Below the pieces are notes generated by a model. It did not search any database and was not told the origin of the DNA. It worked only from the letters and a program-made list of their open reading frames with translations. This document shows, piece by piece, positions 24,230-32,925 of a stretch of DNA of 64,000 nt. The position numbers were made by a program, and so were the translations under genes. Every line of letters starts with the position of its first letter. The first letter of the stretch is position 1. This DNA comes from Mycolicibacterium cosmeticum (GTDB lineage Bacteria; Actinomycetota; Actinomycetes; Mycobacteriales; Mycobacteriaceae). Location of the stretch: assembly GCF_000613185.1 (NCBI RefSeq), contig NZ_CCBB010000001.1, forward strand, positions 1,922,001 through 1,986,000, written 5' to 3'.

Positions 24230-25465
24230 GTGACCCGATCCATCGCCCGGCCGCACCGGCCACCGTCCGTCGTCGCACCCGATCCGACCGTGCGCTGGCT
24301 GGCCGTCTTCGCGCTGGCGCTGGGCGGTTTCGGCATCGGCACCACGGAGTTCGTGGCCATGGGCCTGCTGCCCGATATCGCCGCGAGCTTGCACGTCTCC
24401 GAGCCGACCGCCGGGCATGTCATCTCCGCGTACGCCCTCGGCGTGGTGATCGGCGCCCCGCTCATCGCGGCGCTGACGGCCCGGGTGAACCGCAAGACGC
24501 TGGTACTGGCCTTGATGACGCTCTTCACGCTGGGCAACTTGGCCAGCGTGTTCGCCCCGAGCTACGGCACGCTGGTGGCCGCCCGGTTCGTGGCGGGCAT
24601 CCCGCACGGCGCCTTCTTCGGCATCGCCGCACTCGTGGCCGCGCACCTGATGGGCCCGCAGAACCGGGCCAAGGCCGTCGCCCACGTGCTGACCGGTCTG
24701 ACCGTGGCGACCGTGGTGGGCGTGCCCGTCGCGTCGGCCCTCGGGCAGCACTTCGGCTGGCGCAGCGCCTTCGGCCTGGTGGTGGCCATCGGGCTGGTGA
24801 CCCTGACCGCCATCTGGTTCTGGGTGCCCAACCTGCGCTCCATGCACGTGACCAGCCCGCTCACCGAGCTGGGCGCGCTGCGCCGGGTTCAGGTGTGGCT
24901 GGCTTTGCTGGTCGGGATGGTGGGCTTCGGCGGCATGTTCGCCGTGTACACCTACGTCGCCACCACCATGACCGACGTCGCCGGGCTGCCGCGCGCCCTG
25001 GTCCCGCTGGCGCTGATGGCCTTCGGGCTCGGGATGGTGATCGGCAACCTGGCCGGCGGCCGGATGGCCGATATCTCGGTGGTCCGCGGGCTGTACCTGT
25101 CCATCAGCGCGCTCGGCGTGGTGCTGGCCCTGTTCGTGCTGGCCGCTAACAACCCGTGGACCGCACTGGTGGGTCTGTTCCTCATCGGCGCCGCGGGATC
25201 GGCGATCGGGCCCGCCCTGCAGACCCGGCTGATGGACGTGGCGCACGACGCCCAGACGCTGGCCGCCGCGCTCAACCACTCGGCGCTCAACATCGCCAAC
25301 GCCACCGGTGCGTGGATCGGCGGTGTGGTGATCGCCGCGGGTTACGGCTACACCGCTCCCGCGGCGGCGGGCGCCCTGCTGACGCTGGCCGGCTTGGCGG
25401 TGCTGACGCTCTCCGTCGCCCTGCAGCGCACCACTCGTCGCCGAGCGGCCCTGTCTGCACAGTGA
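24230..25465 (+). CDS. MFS transporter, DHA1/AraJ-like
   Basis: 411 residues, 12 predicted transmembrane helices. The second helix contains GIGTTEFVAMGLLP, and the motif FVAGIPHGAFFGIAALVAA is seen in arabinose-efflux/drug-exporter type MFS proteins. Start GTG 24230; TACGCT at 24218-24223 lies six bases before it, as expected for a leaderless transcript. The divergent ROK gene is the likely regulator. Confidence 0.85.
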   Translation: MTRSIARPHRPPSVVAPDPTVRWLAVFALALGGFGIGTTEFVAMGLLPDIAASLHVSEPTAGHVISAYALGVVIGAPLIAALTARVNRKTLVLALMTLFTLGNLASVFAPSYGTLVAARFVAGIPHGAFFGIAALVAAHLMGPQNRAKAVAHVLTGLTVATVVGVPVASALGQHFGWRSAFGLVVAIGLVTLTAIWFWVPNLRSMHVTSPLTELGALRRVQVWLALLVGMVGFGGMFAVYTYVATTMTDVAGLPRALVPLALMAFGLGMVIGNLAGGRMADISVVRGLYLSISALGVVLALFVLAANNPWTALVGLFLIGAAGSAIGPALQTRLMDVAHDAQTLAAALNHSALNIANATGAWIGGVVIAAGYGYTAPAAAGALLTLAGLAVLTLSVALQRTTRRRAALSAQ

Positions 25466-25475
25466 CGCGCCGCGA

Positions 25476-25493
25476 TCCCCGGCATTTCGGGGA
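25476..25493. terminator. Weak hairpin between convergent MFS and DUF5709 genes
   Basis: TCCCCG (25476-25481) pairs with CGGGGA (25488-25493) across a 6-nt loop, 12 bp from each stop. The stem is only 6 bp. Confidence 0.35.
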
Positions 25494-25504
25494 CGCTCGC
25501 GCCG

Positions 25505-25906
25505 TCAGTCGTCGATGACGTGCACGGCGGCTTCCTCCGCGGAGGCCGCCCCACCGTCGATCCCGACGTCGGTGCCGATCAGATCCTTCTCGTCGTCGAC
25601 ACCGAATCCTTCGTCGGGGGCCACCAGCCGACCGGAGCGCACGTCGCCCACCTCGTCGTCGCCGGCCTGCTCGTCGGGGACGTAGTCGTCGTCCAGCACC
25701 ATCGCCGGGTCGGGCACCTCGGCGGCCAGGAACTCGTCGAGCGTGTCGTGATCGCGGGGCTCCTGCCACTTCTCCGGCGGCGAGTAGCCCTCGTCGAGCA
25801 GATCGTCGACACCGCGATCGAGCAGGGTGTCCTCCTGGGGCAGCTGATCGTCGTCGTCCACGCTGTACAGGCCTGCGGTCTCTTCGGGCGAATCTGGACT
25901 ACTCAT
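25505..25906 (-). CDS. Acidic DUF5709-like protein
   Basis: 133 residues, very acidic (about one third Asp/Glu). No signal peptide or membrane helix. It has the repeated short motifs of the actinobacterial DUF5709 family, such as LYSVDDDDQLPQEDTLLDRGVDD and EGYSPPEKW near the N-terminus and RLVAPDEG later. Start ATG 25906 (MSSPDSPEE); an in-frame start at 25915 is less likely. The function is unknown. Confidence 0.7.
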   Translation of the reverse strand: MSSPDSPEETAGLYSVDDDDQLPQEDTLLDRGVDDLLDEGYSPPEKWQEPRDHDTLDEFLAAEVPDPAMVLDDDYVPDEQAGDDEVGDVRSGRLVAPDEGFGVDDEKDLIGTDVGIDGGAASAEEAAVHVIDD

Positions 25907-25951
25907 GGGAACCACGATGGCACCGACGGCGCCGCGCTGCCACTCCCCGGT

Positions 25952-26452
25952 CTACGCGCACAGCGGTGACAGCCCGGAGAAGTGCACGGCCGGCGCCCCG
26001 TCGACGGTGACGAAATCGGTGCCGGCCGACCACTCGGTGCCCGGTGTGATCCACGGCGGCGCCCCTTGCGGATAGGCGATGGTGAGGTCGGTGAAGTACC
26101 GGACATCGGCCGGGCAGGCCGCATCCTTGGCCGGCTGGGGATTCCAGGCATGCACCACAACCGGATTCACCAGCCGGGTGCCCTGCGCGCAGTTGGGCTG
26201 ACATTGCACCGAACTGTCGGTGCCGGCGCCTCGGGCACCGTCCACACCCCAGGAGGTCCACACCATGTCGTGCAGCACGCCGGTGCCATCGCAGTTGTAG
26301 TCGAATGTCGCGGGCTGCTGCAGCACGACCTTTTCCGGGTCGTAGCACTTGCCGAGGGCGACCACCGCGTCGCCCGGTTCCGCGGTGGCAACGGCCGTGG
26401 CACCGAGCAAGGCGAGGACGGCGGCCGCGGGCACCGCGTACAGGCGATTCAC
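25952..26452 (-). CDS. Secreted cysteine-containing protein, unknown function
   Basis: 166 residues, with a Sec signal peptide cleaved around ATA-EP (about 24). The mature chain has six cysteines (KCYDP, YNCDG, QCQPNC, ACPAD and the C-terminal LCA), consistent with disulfides. I do not recognise the family. It is followed on the same strand side by the MPT63-like gene, upstream by 45 bp. Confidence 0.7.
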   Translation of the reverse strand: MNRLYAVPAAAVLALLGATAVATAEPGDAVVALGKCYDPEKVVLQQPATFDYNCDGTGVLHDMVWTSWGVDGARGAGTDSSVQCQPNCAQGTRLVNPVVVHAWNPQPAKDAACPADVRYFTDLTIAYPQGAPPWITPGTEWSAGTDFVTVDGAPAVHFSGLSPLCA

Positions 26453-26497
26453 ACGCGGAGACTAACAACGGGTCCGCGACGGCGCAGGCCCGATGAT

Positions 26498-27166
26498 CTA
26501 GTGATGCCCCGCTTCGGCGTGCGTGCCCTCGTTCGGCCCCTCGATGGCGGTGATCTCGTCCAAACCGTTCTGATCCGGGGCGGTCACACCGGGACTGGTG
26601 AAGTCCGGGCCGGTGGATCCGGGCACGACGCTCTCGGCAGGCGCCGGTACCAGCTCGGACGAGAAATCGCTCCCGGGCGGCGGCGTCATATCCGGGGCCC
26701 CGTCCACCCGGACCCAGCCGAGCAGATCGTGCTCGCCGTTGTTATAGACGACGCTGTTGGGCGCGTCGCCGACGACATCGAAATACAGTTTGCCCGTGGA
26801 GCTTTCGCCCGGAAGCACGGTTCCGCCACTGAGCCCCTGCGGCGTGAAGACGTTGGCCAGCACCCGGTAGCTGGCGCCGTTCTCGGCGCGCGCATTGAAG
26901 AAGGGCACGACGGGACTGACCGCACCCCGCACCGCATCGACGGTGACCGTGGCCTCGTACAACTGCCCGGCAACCGGGTACGGGATCGCGTCCGAACTCG
27001 GCCGCAGACCGGAAACGGTGTAGCCGATCGCCGATCCCCCACTGTCGATGATTTCCTGCTGCCCGAACGGCTTGATGTTGTCGATCGCCGATGCCGTGCC
27101 GGCACCCATGGCGCCCAGCGAGACCGCCAGTGCCACCACCCCTGCCGCGCGATAGGTGAGCTTCAT
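26498..27166 (-). CDS. MPT63-like secreted protein (DUF1942) with extended C-terminus
   Basis: 222 residues. Signal peptide 1-28 ending TASA. The following 120 residues align by eye with the M. tuberculosis secreted antigen MPT63 (IgG-like beta-sandwich): IPYPVAGQLYEATVTVDAVRG, FNARAENGASYRVL and STGKLYFDVVG are the matching blocks. MPT63 ends soon after this; here a Pro/Asp/Glu-rich tail of about 60 residues follows. ATG 27166 with GGGAGGA seven bases upstream. The function of the family is unknown. Confidence 0.85.
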   Translation of the reverse strand: MKLTYRAAGVVALAVSLGAMGAGTASAIDNIKPFGQQEIIDSGGSAIGYTVSGLRPSSDAIPYPVAGQLYEATVTVDAVRGAVSPVVPFFNARAENGASYRVLANVFTPQGLSGGTVLPGESSTGKLYFDVVGDAPNSVVYNNGEHDLLGWVRVDGAPDMTPPPGSDFSSELVPAPAESVVPGSTGPDFTSPGVTAPDQNGLDEITAIEGPNEGTHAEAGHH

Positions 27167-27289
27167 GATCCTCCCTCGGGTCACCCGGATGGATCACCAC
27201 ACGATATCCACGCCAAGACCAGGGAAAACCGGATTCGGCGAATCACACCTGGTGGTCTGTGACTGGGCAATGACCTGCAGAATCGAGAC

Positions 27290-27916
27290 ATGACCGTCGA
27301 CGAAATCGAGGTGGCCGATCCACCGGAGGCGTGGGCCCGATCGGGGTTCAGGGTCGATCCCGGCGACATCAGCCGCGTGGGCGGGGTTCGCATCCGACTG
27401 GCCGGGCGTGACAAGGGCAGCGGCATCCTCGGATGGTCTTTGCGCGGTATCGCAGACGACGGAACCCTCGACGGCATCGCGACCCGACGCTCGGACGCCG
27501 CACCCGCGGATCCGGCCGCACACGCCAACGGCGTCACCGCGATCGACCACATCGTGGTGGCCTCCCCCGATCTGCGGCGGACCGTCGCGGCATTGGCATC
27601 GATCGGGGAGCAGCCGCGCCGCGAACGCGACGGCGAACTCGGTGGCCGGCCGATCCGTCAGATCTTCTTCCGCTTCGGAGCGGTGATCATCGAGGTGGTC
27701 GGCACGCCGGGGGCCGCCGGCGACGGACCGTCATCGCTGTGGGGCATCACCTACGTCGTCGCCGATATCGACGCGACCGCCGCGTTCTTCGGTGAGCGCG
27801 CCACCCCGGTCAAGGACGCGGTGCAGCCGGGACGCCGGATCACCACACTCGATCACCGCGCGCTCGGAATGTCGGTTCGGACGGCGATGATCTCGCGAAT
27901 TAAGCTCGACGGGTGA
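27290..27916 (+). CDS. VOC (glyoxalase/bleomycin-resistance) family protein
   Basis: 208 residues. The C-terminal half has the VOC repeat pattern [36 protein letters not shown] and [12 protein letters not shown], with candidate metal ligands His in DHIV and Glu in IEVV. The first half contains a second, weaker VOC module. The enzyme activity is unassigned. Its stop overlaps the rnhA start (GTGA), so they are co-translated. Confidence 0.8.
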   Translation: MTVDEIEVADPPEAWARSGFRVDPGDISRVGGVRIRLAGRDKGSGILGWSLRGIADDGTLDGIATRRSDAAPADPAAHANGVTAIDHIVVASPDLRRTVAALASIGEQPRRERDGELGGRPIRQIFFRFGAVIIEVVGTPGAAGDGPSSLWGITYVVADIDATAAFFGERATPVKDAVQPGRRITTLDHRALGMSVRTAMISRIKLDG

Positions 27917-28380
27917 CCCACCCCGTGATCATCCACACCGACGGCGGATGCCGGCCGAACCCGGGTCCCGGCGGCTGGGGCGCGGTGCTGCGGCATCGCG
28001 AGCACGTCCGCGAGATGTGCGGCGGCGACGCCGGCCAGACGAGCAACAACCGGATGGAACTGACCGCGCCCATCATGGCGTTGGAGGCGTTGACCCGCCC
28101 CGTGCCGGTGCACCTTTACACCGACAGCACCTACGTGCGCAACGGAATCACCAAGTGGGTGCTGGGCTGGGAGCGCAACGGCTGGCTGACCGCCGCCAAG
28201 GAGCCGGTGAAGAACGTCGATCTGTGGCAGCGGCTGCAGGCGGCGTGCGCACGGCACGAGGTCGAATGGTTCTGGGTGAAAGGCCATTCGGGAGTGGGCG
28301 ACAACGAGTTGGCCGACGCGCTGGCGACCAGGGGCATGCAGGAAGCCATCGAAGCCGGCCGCGCAACGCTGATCCGCTGA
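27913..28380 (+). CDS. rnhA: Ribonuclease HI
   Basis: Cleaves RNA in RNA-DNA hybrids. 155 residues, GTG start. The carboxylates are visible as Asp in [12 protein letters not shown], Glu in NNRMELTAP, Asp in [11 protein letters not shown] and Asp in [10 protein letters not shown], with the active-site His in VKGHSG. The length equals that of E. coli RNase HI. It ends at a strong hairpin. Confidence 0.96.
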   Translation: MTHPVIIHTDGGCRPNPGPGGWGAVLRHREHVREMCGGDAGQTSNNRMELTAPIMALEALTRPVPVHLYTDSTYVRNGITKWVLGWERNGWLTAAKEPVKNVDLWQRLQAACARHEVEWFWVKGHSGVGDNELADALATRGMQEAIEAGRATLIR

Positions 28381-28385
28381 CGGAA

Positions 28386-28420
28386 CGGACTCGGGCAGCG
28401 CCTTGCGCTGCCCGAGTCCG
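28386..28420. terminator. Perfect 16-bp terminator hairpin after rnhA
   Basis: A 16-bp perfect inverted repeat (28386-28401 with 28405-28420) and a 3-nt CTT loop, GC-rich, six bases after the rnhA stop and eight bases before the stop of the convergent gene. It is suited to end both transcripts. Confidence 0.85.
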
Positions 28421-28428
28421 GAATGCGG

Positions 28429-29373
28429 CTACTTCGAAGAACTTTCGGAGCCGGCGTCTTTCGACCCGGTGTCGGCCTTCGGCGCCGACGATGTGGTGTC
28501 GGTATCCGCCGTGCCGGCGGTGGTGGCCTTCTTGGGAGCCGGCAGTTTGAAGGTCGGCAGTTTGAGGGTCGGCAGCTTGAAGGTGGGCCGCTTCCACGTG
28601 GGCTTCTTGACCGTCGGGGTCTGCGATGCGGAGGATTCGGCTTTCTCGGTGTCGCCCGTTGCCTTCTCGGTGTCCCCCGTCGCCGCGGTCGATGGCTCCG
28701 GCGCCGCATCGGTCGGGGTTGCGGCGCTGTGCTTGGGTGCCGTTTTCGGCGTCACGCCTGCCGACGCGGTGGACAACGTCACCGTCCGGTTGACCTCCGC
28801 GATCGCCGGCGAGGCGACATCCTGGGGTGCCGTCTTGGCCGTCAGGGCCGGCGGGGTGAACAACGCCTTCTCCGCGGCGATGAAGCCGTCGATGGCGGCC
28901 TTGACGGCGTTGGTGAAGAAGTTCAGTGCCTGGGCTGGAGTGAATTTGCCGTAGACGTATGTTCCGTCCAGACCGCTGGCCAGGGCGATCTGTGCTCCGG
29001 TGGCGATCGGGAACACCAGCGAATGTGTCAGCACGACCGGCTGCTGCGCCAGCCGCTTGTCCACATTGAGGTTGGTGAGCAGTTGAGTCGTGCCCTTGAC
29101 GACGTTGTCCACGGCCAAGGTCACGACGTACAGCGGAACCGTGATGGCCGTTCCGGCCGGGCCGGCAGGCATCGCGTAATACGGTGCGAAGAAGTTGACG
29201 GCCGCCAGTTCGACTGGGAGGGACTTCACCTCGCGCACCACCGCGGGGGTGATGTGCTCGGTGGCCCGCAGCGCCGGCGGCGCCGCCACGGCGCCCGCCG
29301 CCGCGATCGCCACGGCGCCGGTCAGCGCCACCATCGGTGTCATCCGGTCACGAACATTGCTCAGAGCGTCCAC
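28429..29373 (-). CDS. Exported protein with Lys/Thr/Pro pentapeptide repeats
   Basis: 314 residues from GTG 29373 (VDALSNVRDRMTPM), supported by GGGGGAG close upstream; TTG 29397 would add eight. It has an N-terminal signal or anchor helix (about 12-36) followed by about 140 residues of soluble sequence with no recognised domain. A low-complexity C-terminus contains two TGDTEKA heptapeptides and about five PT-x-K-x pentapeptides (PTFKLPTLKLPTFKLP). The basic, Pro-rich tail could bind cell-wall or nucleic-acid polyanions; this is a guess. Confidence 0.65.
   Translation of the reverse strand: MDALSNVRDRMTPMVALTGAVAIAAAGAVAAPPALRATEHITPAVVREVKSLPVELAAVNFFAPYYAMPAGPAGTAITVPLYVVTLAVDNVVKGTTQLLTNLNVDKRLAQQPVVLTHSLVFPIATGAQIALASGLDGTYVYGKFTPAQALNFFTNAVKAAIDGFIAAEKALFTPPALTAKTAPQDVASPAIAEVNRTVTLSTASAGVTPKTAPKHSAATPTDAAPEPSTAATGDTEKATGDTEKAESSASQTPTVKKPTWKRPTFKLPTLKLPTFKLPAPKKATTAGTADTDTTSSAPKADTGSKDAGSESSSK
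28541..28615. repeat. 15-bp tandem repeats (about five copies) in the exported protein gene
   Basis: GGCAGTTTGAAGGTC-type units at 28541, 28556, 28571, 28586 and 28601. The first three are nearly identical and the last two divergent. They encode the PT-x-K-x pentapeptides on the minus strand. Confidence 0.85.
28640..28681. repeat. Two tandem 21-bp repeats in the exported protein gene
   Basis: Units 28640-28660 and 28661-28681 differ at three bases and encode TGDTEKA twice on the minus strand. Confidence 0.85.
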
Positions 29374-29409
29374 CGCTCCCCCTTCGGTTGGATTCAATAC
29401 AATGAGGGA

Positions 29410-29459
29410 AGCAAACTAAAGTTTGCTGCACGAGCAGCATACACAGCCCTCAGCAAACT
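29410..29459. promoter_or_regulatory. AGCAAACT inverted and direct repeats before the exported protein gene
   Basis: AGCAAACT-AA-AGTTTGCT (29410-29427) is a perfect inverted repeat with a 2-bp centre. A third AGCAAACT stands at 29452-29459. The surrounding AT-rich stretch (29395-29480) lies 37-86 bp upstream of GTG 29373, where a regulator would act. Confidence 0.4.
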
Positions 29460-29608
29460 TGTGTTGAAATTGTTCGTAGCGATTTGACCCGCTTAATGCG
29501 GCAATTGACCGGCCACTTCGGCGATCTTCGCCGCGCCGCTAACCGATGATCGACAAAACCATGATTCGCGGAGCGCATTCGACCAGACGCTCGTGATGGA
29601 CGGTTTAG

Positions 29609-30070
29609 CTAGCCGCCCGTGCAGTCCAGGGTGACGTCTATGGTCTTGCTGACGACGATGGTGGTTTGGTGCTTGTCACCATGGGAGCCGGGGCCGCCCG
29701 GCGACGTGCCTCCATAGTTCGTCGACGTGACGGTCATCGGATTGTGGACCTCGACCACCTTGCAATCGATCAACGGCGAATTCCCGGACCTATCAACGGT
29801 CACGGAGTAACCGGAAGCTTGCAGATCTGCGATAGTGGAGACCGCATGCGTGTCGGGAAGCCAATGGATCTTGCCTTGGTCGTCGGCCATACAGCGCAGT
29901 GCCGCTCCATCGGGTCCCGTTGCTGCATCACCGATCTGAGCGGATGCACAATCGCTTCCGACCGCCGGGGTATCGGCACCGGCGGGTGCCGATTGGGTGA
30001 GCAGCGCAACCGTCGCGACAGAACCGGCCGCGGTCAGCACCGACAATGCCGTTATGTTGAGAGCCTTCAT
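29609..30070 (-). CDS. Small secreted protein, unknown function
   Basis: 153 residues. The signal peptide ends near GADTPA (about 32). The mature chain has four cysteines (DCASA, RCMADD, IDCKV and the C-terminal LDCTG) and a Gly-rich segment GGTSPGGPGSHGDKH. ATG 30070 is preceded by GGAGGAACG, a good ribosome site. The family is not recognised. Confidence 0.7.
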   Translation of the reverse strand: MKALNITALSVLTAAGSVATVALLTQSAPAGADTPAVGSDCASAQIGDAATGPDGAALRCMADDQGKIHWLPDTHAVSTIADLQASGYSVTVDRSGNSPLIDCKVVEVHNPMTVTSTNYGGTSPGGPGSHGDKHQTTIVVSKTIDVTLDCTGG

Positions 30071-30332
30071 GGTGCCGTTCCTCCGGATCGTATGGCGAGC
30101 TCTGTGCGTCGCCCATCGGATCACCGTAGAAATGCTCATCGCCCCGGGGCAGAGTCATAGGGCCGCCGTATGCGGGCCGACAGACCCCGCTCGGCACCGC
30201 CCGCCCGGGACCTTAGTCCCTAGTCACCGGCGCCGGCCGGTTCGAAACTGAACTGGCCGTCGAAAACCCTGGTGGCGGCAGATGGTCGACGACCACTCAT
30301 GCGAGTCGTGTCGATAGCAGAAGGAGTCAATT

Positions 30333-30632
30333 ATGAACCGCGAAGTCAGCAAGTTCTTGTCGGGATCGTTCGCCGCATTGGCGTACGCGCACGCCGCCTA
30401 CGCCGTGGCCACCCGGCGCGGCATCATCAGCGAACCGGTGTTCTTGGGCAGGCGCTGGGGTGTCGGCTACATGTGGACGGAGGCCGCGGTGTACTCCGCC
30501 ATCAGCGTGGCACTCGGCTACCACGGGTGGTCGGCCCCGTGCCCCCGGCAGCAGGATGTGCAGGCCCCGGCGAATGCCGACCAGAAGACCAGCCCACACC
30601 CCACGAAGGATGTCCAGCCGCAGGGCGTTTGA
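30333..30632 (+). CDS. Small membrane protein, unknown function
   Basis: 99 residues, AAGGAG ribosome site 8 bases before ATG 30333. Two hydrophobic segments (about 9-27 and 46-65), then a polar tail rich in Pro/Gln. No recognised family. Confidence 0.6.
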   Translation: MNREVSKFLSGSFAALAYAHAAYAVATRRGIISEPVFLGRRWGVGYMWTEAAVYSAISVALGYHGWSAPCPRQQDVQAPANADQKTSPHPTKDVQPQGV

Positions 30633-30668
30633 TCCCGGTTCGCCGGTCGCCGCGAGCCTCTCCCAAAG

Positions 30669-32513
30669 TCAGATCTTGACGCTGACCTTGAAAATCAACG
30701 TCCGGAACGCGCCGAACGCACCGCGCGCACCGATATAGAGCCGCTTGGTGTCGTATCCGGCGACATCCTTCATGGTTTCGGCGCCGAATCTGGCGGGGCG
30801 GTGTCCGTCGACCACGGTGACGTCGGCACCGAGAAGAGCGTGCCTGATGCGGTCGCGCTCGGCGCCGGTTGCGGTGGCGACGAGTTCGCCGACGGTGCGC
30901 TCTGCGCCTGCGCGCGGAATCGCGCTACAGGTGATGCCGTGCTCGTCGAGATAGCGGTTCACCGACTCGATCACGGCGTCCGCGCCGAGAACCAGACTGA
31001 GGTTGCCGAGGTTGGCCGTCATGTCGGTGTTGTCACCGGTGGTGAGCGGAGCGTCGGGGTCGGGGACCAGTTCTTTCTTGAGAGCGGCACGGACTGCGGC
31101 GGTGAAGGCAGTGGCGTCGGGGTCGTCAGGAGTACGGTCCGGCAGCATCACCCCGGGATTGAGCAGTCCGGCGGGATCGAACGCAGTCTTGATAGCCCGC
31201 TGCGCGGCGATCTCCACGTCGGTGAAGCGCTTGGTCATGAACGGGATCTTCTCGGTTCCGACACCATGCTCACCGGTGATCGTCCCACCCAATTGCAATG
31301 CAGCTTCGATGATCTCGTTGTTGGCTGCCTCCAGGGCGGACGCAGCCAGCGGGTTGTCCTTGTCATAGAACGTCGTGGGGTGGAGGTCGCCGTCACCGGC
31401 GTGCCCGCACACCGCGATGAACAACAACCCGTCGCGGTGTCGTGCCGCGGTGGTTTGGATGGCTTCCTGCATCTCCGGGATTCGGTCGCGCGGCACCGTG
31501 ACATCACCGATGAAAAAGCCTCTGCCGCTCTGCACCACCGAGTTGGGGGCGTTGAGCCGGCCGTACCACAGCGCGTCGCGGTCCGGCGCACTCTCGGCGA
31601 CCCGCACCTCGGTTGCCCGTGCGCGCAACACCCGTTCCACGACCGCTTGCTCGTGCGCCACCTCCGCTGCGGTCCCGTCGACATCGATGAGCACGATGGA
31701 ATCCGCGTCCAGTGGATAGCCGGTTTCATAGAACTGTTGCAGCCCAGCGATTCCCGCTCTGTCCAACCACTCGACCGCGGCGGGCACCACACCGGTGGCG
31801 ATGATCGCCGCGATGGTATCGGCGGCTTCCCGGGCGCTGGCGAACGCACCCATCAGACTGTGGGTGACCTCGGCGACCGGCCGCAGCGCGACCGTGGCTT
31901 CGGTGATGATCCCCAGGGTTCCTTCCGAGCCGATGAGGACACCGAGCAGATCGGGGCCGTCGTCGTCGGCGCGGAAGGTGACTGCCGAACCGTCCGGCAG
32001 GACGACGTCGACGCTCAGGACGTGGTTGTAGGTGACCCCGTACTTCAACGCGTGCGGTCCACCGGCGTTTTCGATGATGTTGCCGGCCACGCTGGCCAGG
32101 TGCGCCGACACGGGATCGGGCGAGAAGCACAAGCCGTGTGGGGCCAGCGCCGCTTGCAGGTCGGCGTTGATCACACCAGGCTCTACACGGGCACAACGAT
32201 TCTCGATATCGATGTGCAAGATCTGATCGAGACCGGACAGATCGAGCAGTGCCCGCCCCGCGGTCGGCATCATGCCGCCCGAACAGTTCGACGCTCCACC
32301 GCGCGGCACGATCGCGACCGTGTGTCGGGCGGCCAGCCGCATGATCGGTGCGATGGCGTCCCGGCCGTGCGGGCGCAACAGCAGGTCCGCCACTCCCCCG
32401 ACACCCCAGAAGTCGCGGCCGCGTTCGGCGAGCGTGCCCAGGTCGGTGGTCACATCGGCGTGGGCGGCGGCGGCCGCCGCGAACCGTTCGATCTGCACAG
32501 CGGTTCTCGACAT
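30669..32513 (-). CDS. FAD-linked oxidase: GlcD-like protein with a GlcE-like C-terminal extension
   Basis: 614 residues. The FAD-binding type-4 domain (about 35-225) has PRGGASNCSGG, EPGVINADL, and VAGNIIENAGGPHALKYG with GSEGTLGIITEATV. The FAD-oxidase C domain (about 230-460) contains CGHAGDGDLHP and the GlcD-type TGEHGVG. GlcD normally ends near LLNPG (here 450). A further 160 residues follow, and residues 577-610 resemble the GlcE C-terminal block (MKDVAGYDTKRLYIGARGAFG). This looks like a D-2-hydroxyacid dehydrogenase carrying a remnant of its partner. It lies 1 bp from the tautomerase gene. Mandelate or a related 2-hydroxyacid would fit the neighbouring decarboxylase. Confidence 0.82.
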   Translation of the reverse strand: MSRTAVQIERFAAAAAAHADVTTDLGTLAERGRDFWGVGGVADLLLRPHGRDAIAPIMRLAARHTVAIVPRGGASNCSGGMMPTAGRALLDLSGLDQILHIDIENRCARVEPGVINADLQAALAPHGLCFSPDPVSAHLASVAGNIIENAGGPHALKYGVTYNHVLSVDVVLPDGSAVTFRADDDGPDLLGVLIGSEGTLGIITEATVALRPVAEVTHSLMGAFASAREAADTIAAIIATGVVPAAVEWLDRAGIAGLQQFYETGYPLDADSIVLIDVDGTAAEVAHEQAVVERVLRARATEVRVAESAPDRDALWYGRLNAPNSVVQSGRGFFIGDVTVPRDRIPEMQEAIQTTAARHRDGLLFIAVCGHAGDGDLHPTTFYDKDNPLAASALEAANNEIIEAALQLGGTITGEHGVGTEKIPFMTKRFTDVEIAAQRAIKTAFDPAGLLNPGVMLPDRTPDDPDATAFTAAVRAALKKELVPDPDAPLTTGDNTDMTANLGNLSLVLGADAVIESVNRYLDEHGITCSAIPRAGAERTVGELVATATGAERDRIRHALLGADVTVVDGHRPARFGAETMKDVAGYDTKRLYIGARGAFGAFRTLIFKVSVKI

Positions 32514-32514
32514 G

Positions 32515-32922
32515 TCAGTCGGTGTCCTTCTGCTCGCGCAGCCAGGCTTCCTCTTCCCCGGGGGCGGGCAACACCCGGCCGCCTTCGATCGCGAAATGTG
32601 CCGGGCTGTTCTGGATGACCACCAGCACCCGCTCGGCGGGGACGCCGGTGACCCGCGTCGCGGCAGCAGCGATTTCCGCGACCAACTGGCTGCTTTGGGC
32701 TTCGGGATGGCCCGTGCGGACCCATCCGTTGATCAGCAGCGGCTGGGCGGGATGCCCACCGGTATAGACCTCGTCTGGGGCGAGCTCGTGGAAGACGACG
32801 TTGACGTACGTGCCCGGAACGTGATTGATCATCGAATGGATGCGGGTGACTTCCGCCGCGAGGTCGGCTTTGGTGTCCGCGCTCAACGTCGATCGCACTG
32901 TCGTGCAGGTGTAGACCGGCAT
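32515..32922 (-). CDS. Tautomerase-superfamily protein
   Basis: 135 residues, beginning MPVYTCTTVRSTLSADTK. Pro2 becomes the catalytic N-terminal proline, and Arg residues (Arg10 and RTGH later) are where 4-oxalocrotonate/cis-CaaD-type enzymes place substrate-binding arginines. Longer than the 62-residue 4-OT and near the cis-CaaD class in length. It sits between the decarboxylase and the FAD oxidase genes (3 bp from the former's stop), so probably acts on an intermediate of the same pathway. Confidence 0.78.
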   Translation of the reverse strand: MPVYTCTTVRSTLSADTKADLAAEVTRIHSMINHVPGTYVNVVFHELAPDEVYTGGHPAQPLLINGWVRTGHPEAQSSQLVAEIAAAATRVTGVPAERVLVVIQNSPAHFAIEGGRVLPAPGEEEAWLREQKDTD

Positions 32923-32925
32923 CTC

